Below are positions 43,076 to 52,430 of a stretch of 64,000 nucleotides of DNA, piece after piece. Location of the stretch: the NCBI GenBank assembly GCA_016212515.1, contig JACRFZ010000096.1, positions 62,001 to 126,000 on the forward strand. Direction: 5' to 3'. Source of the stretch: Candidatus Melainabacteria bacterium (GTDB taxonomy: Bacteria > Cyanobacteriota > Vampirovibrionia > Obscuribacterales > Obscuribacteraceae). A program made the translations under genes and the position numbers. The notes under the pieces are model-generated. The model saw only the letters and a list, made by a program, of their open reading frames with translations. It searched no databases and was not told where the DNA came from. How positions within the stretch are numbered: position 1 is the stretch's first letter; every line of letters starts with the position of its first letter.

Positions 43076-44785
43076 ATGAGCCAACTGTCCACCTCGGTAC
43101 AACCTACCATCAAGCAACTTCTGGCCACCGACGCCCTCTCGGAGGCCCAGATACTCTGCGGACAGGTCAATCTGGATAGACCGGTCAGCCAGGTGATATC
43201 GGCCACTGGTCACGCTCCCCGCCAGGGTAGCCTGGTGGTTACCCAGTCCGATTCGGTTTCCACTGCCGATGTGGCTCTGCTTTCGAGGCTTTCGGGGCTG
43301 ATTCTGGTCAAGACCTCGCCCGATTTCGGTGGACTGGCCATGACCGCCGGTGCTTCTGCCGAAGGTGTGTCGGGCGTGTCATCTTCAGTTATCGGTGCCA
43401 GCACCCTTTCGGACGCTTCTTTAAAGCGCTTGATCAAGCGTTGCAATGATGCCGGCATTCCGCTTGTACTGGTGCCGAGCTATGGTGAACCCGGGCAGGT
43501 CATTGAAGATGTGCGCTTTGTCTTTTTGCGTGAGTTGAAGCTGGCTTCGGCCAGGTTATACAGCGTCATGCTTTCCATTGCCTTAGAAGAAGGGTTGGAT
43601 GGGCTCGTGGAGGCTGTTTCCGGCTGGCTGAACCGGCCTCTGGTGGTGGAAACCGCCGACTTTAAGGTGCTGGCTTCCCGTAACATGGGGGCTACTCCCG
43701 CCAGTCAACAAAGGCTGCTCTCGGAAGAGAGCCTCAAGAGCCTCAGGGAATATAAGAAAAACCTGCAGGCTCTGACGCCGAAAGTCGGTCCCCAACTTGA
43801 CGGACAGGCTGATTTGCATATTTCGCCGGTGCGCCTGGGGCGCCGTCTGGTCTTCCCGATTCCTCTCTCTGAGCTGATTGCCGGTTATGTATCGGTGATG
43901 ATTCGCCCCCAGGACGATATCAGCCAGCTTTCCGAGTACATGCAGCCCCTGGCGCTAGCTTGCAAGGTCGATTTTTCGCACCGTCTGAAAGACTCTCCTT
44001 CTTTTGCCGTCACTCAGCGCAGCCTGCTCAAAGATTTGCTCTCCGGCCGCTCTGTCTCTGCTTCCGACCAGGAGCGCTTGGAGCGCAGTTTCGGCTTTGA
44101 TCTCTGTGACGGCTTCTATGTCTTTGCTGTGGATGTGGGCGGCGCCTCTCAAGGCGGCGAGAGCACGGGCGTCATTTATCCCGACGAAGAGTTTATCTCT
44201 TGCGATGCTGAAGGGATGCGTGCCTTTGTGGTGCCCTACCTGGCCAAAGCGCCGGAAACCTGGCGCAAATATGCCGACGACATAGTGGCTCGCATCAAGG
44301 AACTGAACAAGGGCGGCGGCAAGAGCCCCGCCGTTCGCTTGGGGGCCGGTCGGCTTGTGGAAACCATGTTGGAATTGCCGGATGCCTACGGCGAGGCCAG
44401 GCAAGCCCTGGTGATTGGTTCCATGATTCACGGTGAAGGAGAGTTTGCCCTGGCTTATGGCGAGCTTGGTGTGAAGCGCCTTTTGTACCTGGTTTTTGAT
44501 CACCCGGAGTTGGAGCGTTTTCTGGATGAGACCTTAAGCCCCCTGGCCGCCTATGATGACGAATGGGAGTCGGAACTGGTGGATACCTTGCGTGTGTATT
44601 TGCAACAGGGCGCCAACTTGAACTCTACTGCCCGTACACTCTTTATTCACCGTCATACTTTGCGTTATCGCCTCGAGCAAATTGCCGACATTCTCAAAGT
44701 CGATATCGATTCCCAAGAAGTCTTGCTGAATCTACAGATCGCCTTCTTGATCAAAGACATGAAAGAGGGCGGTAAGAAGAAGTAG
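43076..44785 (+). CDS. PucR-type transcriptional regulator
   Basis: 569 residues. Residues about 10-125 are the PucR purine-catabolism regulator N-terminal domain (SEAQILCGQVNLDRPVSQVI and on). A central GAF-like/linker region (about 165-320) follows. The C-terminal part carries a PucR/CdaR-type segment and the HTH_30 helix-turn-helix (LRVYLQQGANLNSTARTLFI then HRHTLRYRLEQI). The stop TAG overlaps the GTG start of the ABC ATPase gene, and the order regulator-ATPase-binding protein suggests control of the transport genes by this regulator (inference). Confidence 0.88.
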   Translation: MSQLSTSVQPTIKQLLATDALSEAQILCGQVNLDRPVSQVISATGHAPRQGSLVVTQSDSVSTADVALLSRLSGLILVKTSPDFGGLAMTAGASAEGVSGVSSSVIGASTLSDASLKRLIKRCNDAGIPLVLVPSYGEPGQVIEDVRFVFLRELKLASARLYSVMLSIALEEGLDGLVEAVSGWLNRPLVVETADFKVLASRNMGATPASQQRLLSEESLKSLREYKKNLQALTPKVGPQLDGQADLHISPVRLGRRLVFPIPLSELIAGYVSVMIRPQDDISQLSEYMQPLALACKVDFSHRLKDSPSFAVTQRSLLKDLLSGRSVSASDQERLERSFGFDLCDGFYVFAVDVGGASQGGESTGVIYPDEEFISCDAEGMRAFVVPYLAKAPETWRKYADDIVARIKELNKGGGKSPAVRLGAGRLVETMLELPDAYGEARQALVIGSMIHGEGEFALAYGELGVKRLLYLVFDHPELERFLDETLSPLAAYDDEWESELVDTLRVYLQQGANLNSTARTLFIHRHTLRYRLEQIADILKVDIDSQEVLLNLQIAFLIKDMKEGGKKK

Positions 44786-45912
44786 TGACAGTCCTTCTGG
44801 AAGCAGTGAATGTGGTGAAGCGCTATGACGGTGCCGGCACAAATGCCGTCAACGGTGTTTCGCTGCAGGTGGAAGAAGGGGAATTTTATAGTTTTCTGGG
44901 ACCAAGCGGCTGTGGCAAGACCACCTTGCTTAGAATCTTTGCCGGCTTTGAAACCCTTACCACCGGCAGTGTATTAATCGGCGGCAAGGTTATGAACGAC
45001 CTGCCGGCCTACAGGCGTCCGGTTAATATGGTCTTTCAGAGTTATGCGCTTTTCCCTCACCTCTCGGTCTTTGAGAATGTAGCCTTTGGTTTACGCCATG
45101 GGGCCGGTCGCAAGATTGCCGGGCTGGACATTGCTGCGGAAGTGGATAAGGCACTGGATACGGTGCGGCTCAAAGCTCTCAAAAATAGAATGCCCTCCCA
45201 GCTATCGGGAGGACAGCAACAACGCGTAGCACTAGCTCGGGCTCTGGCTGTGCATCCGCTTGTCTTGCTTCTGGATGAACCCTTATCGGCCCTCGATGTG
45301 CAAATCAGGGAAGAGATGCAGGAAGAACTCTCGCGCTTGAAGCGTGAGCTGAACATGACCTTTGTCATGGTCACTCACGACCAGTCGGAGGCCCTGGCTC
45401 TTTCCAGTCGAGTTGCCGTCTTTAATGCCGGTAATTTAGAGCAGGTCGGCTCCGCCCGCCAGGTTTATGAAGAGCCGTCCACACCTTTCGTCGCCTCTTT
45501 CATCGGCAATTCCAATCTCCTTGAGGGTAAGCTCAAAGAAGGTGGGGGCGATCTTTCTATCGTGGAACTGCCCTCCGGTGAAATCGTCGAGGTCTCCAAC
45601 CCCTCTTCCATGGGAGCGGGTGCCCCGGTTAAACTGGTTTTCAAACCCGAGACCGTGCAACTGGCTGAATCGGCAAACACCTCTCCGGCTTCCCCCAGCC
45701 AAGGCAACAATCGCCTGCCGGTCAAAGTGCGAAATATTTCCTATCAAGGCAGCTTTACCGACCTGATTTTCACCACCAGCGGTGGTGCCGAACTGAAGGC
45801 CAGCTTGCCCTCCCATGACTTGCCGCCGCTCAGCCTTGGCGATGCTACAGCGGTCTTTCTGCCGCCTCAATCCCTGCGGTTGCTTGCTGCGGACGTTGCA
45901 GGTGAAACGTGA
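44785..45912 (+). CDS. ABC transporter ATPase, PotA/spermidine-putrescine type
   Basis: 375 residues; GTG start overlaps the previous stop (TAGTG). FLGPSGCGKTTLLRIFAG is Walker A, FQSYALFPHLSVFENV the Q-loop region, LSGGQQQRVALARALAV the signature, and LLLDEPLSALD Walker B, then HDQ. The last ~100 residues are a TOBE-like domain. Sequence and the following SBP place it with polyamine/iron importers. Two permease genes that should complete the importer are absent from the window. Confidence 0.9.
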   Translation: MTVLLEAVNVVKRYDGAGTNAVNGVSLQVEEGEFYSFLGPSGCGKTTLLRIFAGFETLTTGSVLIGGKVMNDLPAYRRPVNMVFQSYALFPHLSVFENVAFGLRHGAGRKIAGLDIAAEVDKALDTVRLKALKNRMPSQLSGGQQQRVALARALAVHPLVLLLDEPLSALDVQIREEMQEELSRLKRELNMTFVMVTHDQSEALALSSRVAVFNAGNLEQVGSARQVYEEPSTPFVASFIGNSNLLEGKLKEGGGDLSIVELPSGEIVEVSNPSSMGAGAPVKLVFKPETVQLAESANTSPASPSQGNNRLPVKVRNISYQGSFTDLIFTTSGGAELKASLPSHDLPPLSLGDATAVFLPPQSLRLLAADVAGET

Positions 45913-46988
45913 AAGTGGGGCGCAGAGGATTTCTCAAGTCGGCGCTCGCTCTTACCTTCAGTCTGAGCGGATGCAGCCGGGAGGAGAATGGCGGCGATAA
46001 GCAGCTAAACATCTTGAACTGGGCCGATTACTTGCATCCTCAGGCCATTCCGGAGTTCGAACGGCGCTATGGTATCAAAGTCGTGTACGACACCTTCGCT
46101 TCTAATGAGGCCTTGATGTCCAAATTGCAGGCCGGTGGCACCAAATACGATATTATCGTACCTTCCAGTTATATGGTGAAGAACCTCAAAAAACTTGGGC
46201 TTCTGCAAGAGCTTGAGCATGATCGAATACAGGGCTTGTCGGGTCTGATGCCGCGTTTTCGTAACTCTCTTTTTGATCCGGGGCTGCGTTTTTGTGTGCC
46301 TTATACCTGGGGCACCACCGGTATCGGCTACAACCTGGAACAGTACCGAAAACTGACCGGCACTACTTCTTCTCTGGAACCGGAGCGGCTATCCTGGGAC
46401 CTCTTCTGGGATAAGAGATTCTGCCAGCGAATGACCCTGCTCGACGACGGGCGGGAAGTGATTGGCATGTCTTTGAAGCGCTCAGGCAAGTCTTACAACA
46501 GCGTCGACGAGGGTGAAATTGAAGCAGCCTGCGGGCGCTTAAAAGAACAGAAGCCGCTTGTTATGTGCTATTCCTCCGACCAGGTTATAGTGGCACTTTC
46601 TTCCGGCGATTCCTTCTTGTCCCAGATCTACAGCGGCGATGCCTATCAGGCCAGGCGGGAGAACCAGTCGGTGCGCTATGTTATCCCCAGTGAAGGTGCT
46701 TCCATCTGGACGGATAATTTCTGTATTCCCAGGTTGGCTCCCCATAAGGAAAATGCCTACAAGTGGATCAACTACATGCTGGAACCGGAAGTATCAGCGG
46801 CCTGCGCCAATTTTACCCATTACGCTACGGCTAATTACCTGGCCTTCAAAGGCGTTGAGCCGTCTATGAAGGAAGACCGCAATCTTTATCCGCCCGATGC
46901 CGTCTTGAACACCTGCGAGGAATTGAAAGATATCGGCAAGTCTATCTTCATTTACGATAGGCTCTGGACCGAACTTAAATGCTCTTGA
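45909..46988 (+). CDS. Extracytoplasmic substrate-binding lipoprotein (PotD-like)
   Basis: 359 residues, GTG start overlapping the ATPase stop by 4 bases (GTGA). A twin-Arg-like leader (RRGFLKSALALTFSLSGC) ends in a lipobox with Cys22. The mature part resembles polyamine-binding PotD: LNILNWADYLHPQAIPEFER, AGGTKYDIIVPSSYMV, CVPYTWGTTGIGYN. It probably binds spermidine, putrescine or a similar cationic ligand. Last 14 bases overlap the methyltransferase on the other strand. Confidence 0.88.
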   Translation: MKVGRRGFLKSALALTFSLSGCSREENGGDKQLNILNWADYLHPQAIPEFERRYGIKVVYDTFASNEALMSKLQAGGTKYDIIVPSSYMVKNLKKLGLLQELEHDRIQGLSGLMPRFRNSLFDPGLRFCVPYTWGTTGIGYNLEQYRKLTGTTSSLEPERLSWDLFWDKRFCQRMTLLDDGREVIGMSLKRSGKSYNSVDEGEIEAACGRLKEQKPLVMCYSSDQVIVALSSGDSFLSQIYSGDAYQARRENQSVRYVIPSEGASIWTDNFCIPRLAPHKENAYKWINYMLEPEVSAACANFTHYATANYLAFKGVEPSMKEDRNLYPPDAVLNTCEELKDIGKSIFIYDRLWTELKCS

Positions 46989-47736
46989 TGGCGATGACGA
47001 AACGGGAGCCGGCGTCTACTTCTTCCACCAGGAGGCTGGCAAAACCGGCAAAGAGTTGTTCCAGTTCTTCGTTGCTGTAACGGCGCAAGAGCATGCCCTT
47101 GCGTCCCTTGTCCGTATAAACATGGGTGCCGTCGGCAAGAGTGTAATACTCTCCCGGCCCGCCGCCTACATTGTCGAAGCAACCCAGGAAAGTTCCTCCC
47201 GGTTTGAGCATGGAAAGGACACTTTCCGCCATCGGCAGGGCTAAATCCATGGGGAAGTGTTCAAAAATGGAATTGGCCACCACACCGTCGAAGACCCCCT
47301 CACCGTAGTCGAGGTTGGCGATGTCCATGACGTCGAAGTTGACGTCGATTTTGTCTTCTTCGGCCCATATTTTACCGAGATTGATGGCCTGGGCTGAGAC
47401 ATCCACGCCGGTCACCTGAAAGCCGTGCTGAGCCAGGTAGATGGATAGCCAGCCTGAGCCGCAGCCCAGGTCGAGCACTGAGCCGACACGGCGCTGTTTG
47501 AGTTCGTCCGGAATGCGGGGGACATAGGAGAGCTGCGGGAGTTGCTTGTAAGGGCGGGCTACCATACCCCAGGCTTTTTCCCAGAATTCGATGTTTTCTT
47601 GATAGACCTGCTCGTCCATGAGAGCCCGCTTGGACTCGAAAATGTTCTTTGCGGCTGACGGTTCTTTCGTCACTGTGCCGACTTTCCTCTCCCTTGTCAT
47701 CACTTTAGGTCTTCTCTTGCTGCCCGATGGCGCCAT
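46975..47736 (-). CDS. Class I SAM-dependent methyltransferase
   Basis: 253 residues. VLDLGCGSGWLSIYLAQHGF (motif I) at about 86-105, VTGVDVSAQAINLGK, and motif II/III around DVMDIANLDYGEGVFDGVV and VLSMLKPGGTFLG. Looks like a UbiE/COQ5- or Methyltransf_11-type enzyme with a small-molecule substrate. The first 40 residues are variable; ATG at 47700 or 47619 are alternative starts. Tail-to-tail overlap of 14 bp with the PotD-like gene. Confidence 0.85.
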   Translation of the reverse strand: MAPSGSKRRPKVMTRERKVGTVTKEPSAAKNIFESKRALMDEQVYQENIEFWEKAWGMVARPYKQLPQLSYVPRIPDELKQRRVGSVLDLGCGSGWLSIYLAQHGFQVTGVDVSAQAINLGKIWAEEDKIDVNFDVMDIANLDYGEGVFDGVVANSIFEHFPMDLALPMAESVLSMLKPGGTFLGCFDNVGGGPGEYYTLADGTHVYTDKGRKGMLLRRYSNEELEQLFAGFASLLVEEVDAGSRFVIAIKSI

Positions 47737-48040
47737 TTGAGCCGGGCAGTAAACACTGCCGCGGCAACAATGCTAACACGGAGGTGCCGGCCCGCCGCCT
47801 TTGGGAGGCAGCCATGTAAAGAGAGACTTATTGTAAGGGGGTTGACAACCGTCCCCGAGTCCCTTTTTCTCGCCCTGGCTGCCTGGAATTGGCGACTTTC
47901 TCAGGCATTAATGTAGCTAATAGATACAGTACTTATTAGATCGGTTAGGCTATGGGGGGCGGTGGTATTTAATTTTGGGTACACCCTGTTCTTGCCCTTG
48001 AATACGGAAATCCCACAGGATCCACAGGAAGAATTTAGAC
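47737..48040. other. 304-bp divergent intergenic region
   Basis: No gene seen. TTGACA (47842-47847) with a poor -10 (TTTTCT) 17 bp on lies in a palindromic GTTGACAAC context. An inverted repeat CTAATA/TATTAG (47917-47939, 11-bp centre) is a possible operator for the large signalling gene that begins 102 bases later. Confidence 0.4.
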
Positions 48041-51000
48041 TTGGTAGACGATTCCGGGCGCTCCGGACCCTTACAACTTCTGATGATGCTTGTACAGCAG
48101 GCCGGTTCAGGGGCGTTGCCTCTGAGTATTTTGGCGCCCGATGGATTTCTGCCTTTTATCAGACAGGTTGAACAACTCTTACTATCCGAAAAGTTAAATC
48201 CGGTCATTGTTTACTGGCGTCGGCACGGTGCCGGTGACCTTTTGCCTTCCGGCAAGGATTTCGGTCTGCTTTTACGAGAGTCCACCTATGTGGCTTGTTT
48301 CTCCGACGAAAGAGCGGAAGGTCCTGACGAGTGGAGCGTGATTGTGGAGAGCCCGCGGTTATCCATGGTTATTTATGGACAGCAGGCTATCGAGTCCACC
48401 GAGAATCACAAGTACCAGTGCGCCGGTTCAATGGAGCCGTCCATCGTGAGGGAGTCTTTCAACCGCCTTTTACCGGTCTGGCAGTCTCTGGCTCTGGCCG
48501 ACAGCAACCGCATCGAGGATGCGCGGGTCTCTCTGGGCCCGGGCGGCAGCGACCCGCGCTTCGTGCAGCAGTTGAAGGGGTTGTGGCCTATTTTGAAAGG
48601 GCCAATTCAGCAGAGTTTGATTATCGACGGCAATAGCTTCGAGCAGGAAAATTCCGGTGAGACCGTCTATCAGCTCACTGTACCTGGCTCTTCTCAGGCA
48701 GCTCAGACCATCACCGGACCAAACAAGATTCAACCTATTGCCATGGATTACATGGCCGGCAACAAGCCCGTAGTGGGCATGGGCGGTCTTTCCCCGGAGG
48801 GCGGTGCCCACGGTGTGCCCCTGGCGGCCGACTTCAGTCCGCCCGCACAGGCCGGTGCCTTTGTGGATGCAGAGAACAAGCCTGTCACTAGACCCAATGT
48901 CAATCTCAATGTCAATTCACCCAGGCGCAGTCAGCATTCCATCAAGAGCATGCCGGAAGGCTCGGTTTATGGCGACATCGTAGAACCGGATGCCCTGGCG
49001 GGGGCCGAGTCTTCTCTCTTACCGGCTAAGTCGCGCAAGAATCAAAATAACCGCACCAATTCCGGCATGATGGCCATGGTGCCGGCCGGAGCCGAGCTGA
49101 ATCCTTCCGCCATGCCCGGCGGCAAAAACCTCATACCGCCTTCGGCGCAGTCGATTATCAGCGAAATCATCGGGCAATTGCGGCATTCCAGCGATCTCAA
49201 TTCCATTTTGCAATACGCTATCGAGACCCTCACCACCATTCTTGGTGCCGATCGCGGTTTGATGTGGAAAGTGGTGGGCGACCAGCTTGCCGTTACTAAT
49301 GAGTATTCCATCGGCGGCAACACCTGCTTTGTCGACAACCAGCTCAACTCTCAAGAGTCGATGTCGATTGTGCTTGAGTTTCTCTCACGTTTCCCCGATG
49401 AATCCGGCGCCGGTGTGATCAGTATTCCCGATACGGCTCAAGATACCGATTTGCACAAGATGTCGCGCACTCTTTCTTCCCTTCTGGAATTGGGCGATGT
49501 CCGCGGACGACTGATGGTGCAGCTCCGGTCGCGTGGAATATTCTCCGGCTTTTTGGAATTGCAACAGTGCGGCCGACCGAGAGAATGGAGTACTGAAGAT
49601 GCTGTTGTCTTGCAGAAAGTAGCGGAGATGCTTTCTGTGGTTGTGCAGCAGTCTTTCGACCAATCGAAGATTGAAATGGACGCCCAGGAGATGAAGCTGA
49701 TCAACGAGATCGCCAGTCTCTTCCGTGATTCCAAAGGGGAGAGCAGTCGCGATTCCCTGGTTAAATCGGTTATGCTCGTAGCCGACCACATGGGTTTCAT
49801 TCATTCTCAGATCTATTTATTCAATCAAGACCTCAACATTCTTGAGCCCCAAATCAGAGAAAATGAAGAAGGCTCCATGGATCTTTCCAATAAAGACAAT
49901 CCCTTTGTGGCTGTCTTCGAGTCTGGTCGCGGCAAAGTGGTGAATATGGAATATTCCCGCAAGGGCGATCCCTTCTTCGGGCACGATATGGCACTGGTAC
50001 TGCCCCTGGTGTCGGAAGGTCACCGCATGGGTGTGATCGGACTCTGGCAACGGCAGCCCAAACGACCACAATTCCGACCACAGGACCGTGAACTCGGTTT
50101 GACCATTGCCGGTCACTTGAGTAACGTTATTCGCGCCGATATGGCGGTGCAACAGATTCGTGCCGATCAGTTGCGCGAGTCACTTATCAATAAAGTGTCA
50201 CTGGAGATCAGGCGTTCCCTCAAGGAAGCCGATCAGATCATGGACACCCTTGTTAAGGCCGTGCAGGAATACTTCGACCTGGATCTTTGCGTGGTATCGC
50301 TTTTCGATTCGCTGGAAGGGCAACTGCCGGTCAAGTCGGTCAAGTGTAAGTTTGCAGGAGAAGAGGAGGAATTTCCTCAACCCCTGCCGCCGGCCATGCC
50401 CGGCATGCCCATGATGGAGGAGAACCAGGAAATTCCGGAGGCCCAGCAAATTGCCGATCTGATCGCCAAAAGTTCCATGCCGTATCTGGTGGAAGGTCAA
50501 ACTGTTCACCTTTCTCCTGCCGAAATGAAAGAGCGTCTGCCCGGCCAGTTCTGGTCTCAGAAGTGGGAAGAGCGGGCGGTCACTTTAGTGCCCCTGGGTC
50601 AGGGCAACAACTTCAAAGCGGTCTTGCTTTTAGTGGCCAGAGACAGCGGCAAGCCTATGCCCGACAAGGATATGCGCATGGTCATCGACCTTGCCGACAG
50701 GGTCGGGGTGGTGATCTCTCACGCCGAGCTGTTTGCCACCGTTGAAAGACAGGCTGTTACCGATGCCATGACCGGTCTCTTCAACCGGCGTTATTTCGAA
50801 GAGCAACTCTCCAAGGAAATCGATCGTTTCCAACGCTTCGGTCACCCCTTCTCCTTTATCATCGTCGACCTTGACTATTTGAAGAAGATCAACGACAACC
50901 TTGGTCACCATGTTGGTGATGCCGCCATCATTCATATAGGCAACGTGATCAAGCGTTCCGTAAGGGAAATTGATACGGTGGGCCGTTTTGGCGGAGAGGA

Positions 51001-52030
51001 GTTCGTTATCCTTCTGCCTGAGACCGACTTGAAGTGGGCCAAAATGGTAGCGGAGCGCATTTGCGCCGCCATCCGCGAAAAGCCTGTGGAGGGCGCCGGT
51101 ATAGTCACCGGCTCGGTGGGCGTGGCTACCTTCCCCAATGATGCCCAGGATAAAACCAGACTCTTTGAACTGGCCGACCAGGCGCTCTTCCTGGCCAAGC
51201 ATCGTGGTCGTAATCAGGTCTGCACAGTCACCGAAGATCTGTTGCCCTCCCTTGCCGACGGCGGTGAGGAGCGCTTGAAGAATGCCATGAAGCAGGACAT
51301 TCGCATGGGCCCGCCTGTTGCCAATCTCGATTCTACCGGCGAGTCTGCTTCCGGTGAAGGCAACAAGAGCGAAACCGCTGATACCGCCGGCAGTGCTAAG
51401 GCGGGAGAAATTCAACTGGCCGGTCACTTCGATGTGGAGTTCATAAAAGAGAAAGGCTTGCTCGGGCTTATCGCCCAGCTAATCCGCCAGGTAGAAGATC
51501 ACTCCGCCTACACGGCCGAGAGATCCTCCCGTGCCTATGCTTATGCCAATCGCATCGCCCAGTCTCTGCATCTGGCTAAAGATCACACGGAAGTAGTTTC
51601 TCTGGCGGCGGTGATGTGCAATCTCGGCAAGATGGTGGTGCCGGAAGAAATATTGAAGAAACCGGATCCTCTTAGTGATGAGGATCGCATATATATCAAT
51701 CAGGTGCCCCATGCCGGTGCTAAATTCCTGGAGCCGGCCAAGATGCTCTCCAAGATCTCACCTATAGTGGAAGCCTATCAGGAGCACTGGGATGGTAGCG
51801 GCTACCCTAACGGCTTAAAAGGGGATGTGATTCCCATCGAAGCCCGCATTGTTTCCCTGGTGGATGCTTATACGGCCATGACCAGCCAGAGACCGTATCG
51901 AGAGGCTATGACCAAGGCCGAGGCTATTAAGGCAATTCAGGAAGGATCGGGGAAAGAGTGGGACCCGAGAATTGTCAAGATCTTCCTCTCTCTCCTCAAT
52001 AAAGAGGTCGAGCCGGAAAAGCCGGAATAG
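48041..52030 (+). CDS. Multi-domain GAF-GGDEF protein with degenerate HD-GYP domain
   Basis: 1329 residues from a TTG start (AGGAAG 11 bases upstream; start uncertain). Residues about 20-150 resemble a DICT-type sensory module; 150-365 is low-complexity linker; GAF-like domains follow at about 370-550, 560-710 and 715-890. The GGDEF domain (about 900-1070) has an intact active site GRFGGEEFVI (GGEEF 984-988) and an RxxD inhibitory site (REID, 975-978) exactly 5 residues before it, so c-di-GMP synthesis with product feedback is expected. The C-terminal HD-GYP (about 1150-1320) keeps DGSGYPNGLKG but lacks metal-binding residues: HD is CN (1193-1194) and HH is YQ (1246-1247). Confidence 0.9.
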   Translation: MVDDSGRSGPLQLLMMLVQQAGSGALPLSILAPDGFLPFIRQVEQLLLSEKLNPVIVYWRRHGAGDLLPSGKDFGLLLRESTYVACFSDERAEGPDEWSVIVESPRLSMVIYGQQAIESTENHKYQCAGSMEPSIVRESFNRLLPVWQSLALADSNRIEDARVSLGPGGSDPRFVQQLKGLWPILKGPIQQSLIIDGNSFEQENSGETVYQLTVPGSSQAAQTITGPNKIQPIAMDYMAGNKPVVGMGGLSPEGGAHGVPLAADFSPPAQAGAFVDAENKPVTRPNVNLNVNSPRRSQHSIKSMPEGSVYGDIVEPDALAGAESSLLPAKSRKNQNNRTNSGMMAMVPAGAELNPSAMPGGKNLIPPSAQSIISEIIGQLRHSSDLNSILQYAIETLTTILGADRGLMWKVVGDQLAVTNEYSIGGNTCFVDNQLNSQESMSIVLEFLSRFPDESGAGVISIPDTAQDTDLHKMSRTLSSLLELGDVRGRLMVQLRSRGIFSGFLELQQCGRPREWSTEDAVVLQKVAEMLSVVVQQSFDQSKIEMDAQEMKLINEIASLFRDSKGESSRDSLVKSVMLVADHMGFIHSQIYLFNQDLNILEPQIRENEEGSMDLSNKDNPFVAVFESGRGKVVNMEYSRKGDPFFGHDMALVLPLVSEGHRMGVIGLWQRQPKRPQFRPQDRELGLTIAGHLSNVIRADMAVQQIRADQLRESLINKVSLEIRRSLKEADQIMDTLVKAVQEYFDLDLCVVSLFDSLEGQLPVKSVKCKFAGEEEEFPQPLPPAMPGMPMMEENQEIPEAQQIADLIAKSSMPYLVEGQTVHLSPAEMKERLPGQFWSQKWEERAVTLVPLGQGNNFKAVLLLVARDSGKPMPDKDMRMVIDLADRVGVVISHAELFATVERQAVTDAMTGLFNRRYFEEQLSKEIDRFQRFGHPFSFIIVDLDYLKKINDNLGHHVGDAAIIHIGNVIKRSVREIDTVGRFGGEEFVILLPETDLKWAKMVAERICAAIREKPVEGAGIVTGSVGVATFPNDAQDKTRLFELADQALFLAKHRGRNQVCTVTEDLLPSLADGGEERLKNAMKQDIRMGPPVANLDSTGESASGEGNKSETADTAGSAKAGEIQLAGHFDVEFIKEKGLLGLIAQLIRQVEDHSAYTAERSSRAYAYANRIAQSLHLAKDHTEVVSLAAVMCNLGKMVVPEEILKKPDPLSDEDRIYINQVPHAGAKFLEPAKMLSKISPIVEAYQEHWDGSGYPNGLKGDVIPIEARIVSLVDAYTAMTSQRPYREAMTKAEAIKAIQEGSGKEWDPRIVKIFLSLLNKEVEPEKPE

Positions 52031-52103
52031 TCGGGGATGATGCCCGGGCAGCCGGTTTTGGCCCGAGGCAACCTTACAAGAAAATAATGGTTATCGGAAC
52101 CTC

Positions 52104-52131
52104 TTGTCAACAAAGCTTACCTTGCTATAAT
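52104..52131 (+). promoter_or_regulatory. Strong sigma-70-type promoter (TTGTCA-16-TATAAT)
   Basis: TTGTCA (52104-52109), 16-bp spacer, perfect TATAAT (52126-52131). A transcript would start near 52138. It is the best consensus promoter I see in the window. Confidence 0.7.
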
Positions 52132-52137
52132 AAATAC

Positions 52138-52340
52138 ATCGACCAAAGACGGAAGGCCCATTGTCAAGCGGGATTTTCATTTTCAACAGAAATGGTCCCT
52201 GAGTAAGTCTCAAACTTTATGGTGCGCCGCCGGCGGATTGATTGTTGATAAAGTTGCTGCTCCTAATCGAGCGGTGTACCAGGAGCAGACCCCTGTGGGC
52301 CCGGTGGGTGAACCGGCACAGGGGTCTGATAGCTTTTTGC
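52138..52340 (+). ncRNA. Short transcription unit of about 200 bases (small RNA or tiny protein)
   Basis: A strong promoter ends 7 bases before this unit and a 12-bp-stem terminator closes it. It holds no normal gene. An open frame without ATG/GTG/TTG start runs from an ATT at 52160 (GGAAGG 3 bases before) to TGA at 52346, giving 62 residues with a protein-like composition (QKWSLSKSQTLWCAAGGLIV). A TTG at 52161 in another frame gives only 13 codons. Either this is a small RNA gene or a small-protein gene with a rare start; the sequence alone cannot say. Confidence 0.45.
52286..52338 (+). terminator. Terminator with 12-bp perfect outer stem
   Basis: CAGACCCCTGTG pairs with CACAGGGGTCTG; inside, CCGG pairs with CCGG around TGGGTGAA. 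TTTTT lies 5 bases after the stem. It may also be the backstop for the 1329-aa gene that ends 250 bases earlier. Confidence 0.75.
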
Positions 52341-52430
52341 GGCGCTGAGAAAGGCTTCAGGCAGTAAACAAGAGATAGCATTATCCTTAGTGTGGTCTCT
52401 CGTTTTATCCGGAAGTGAACCGTCCCGACA

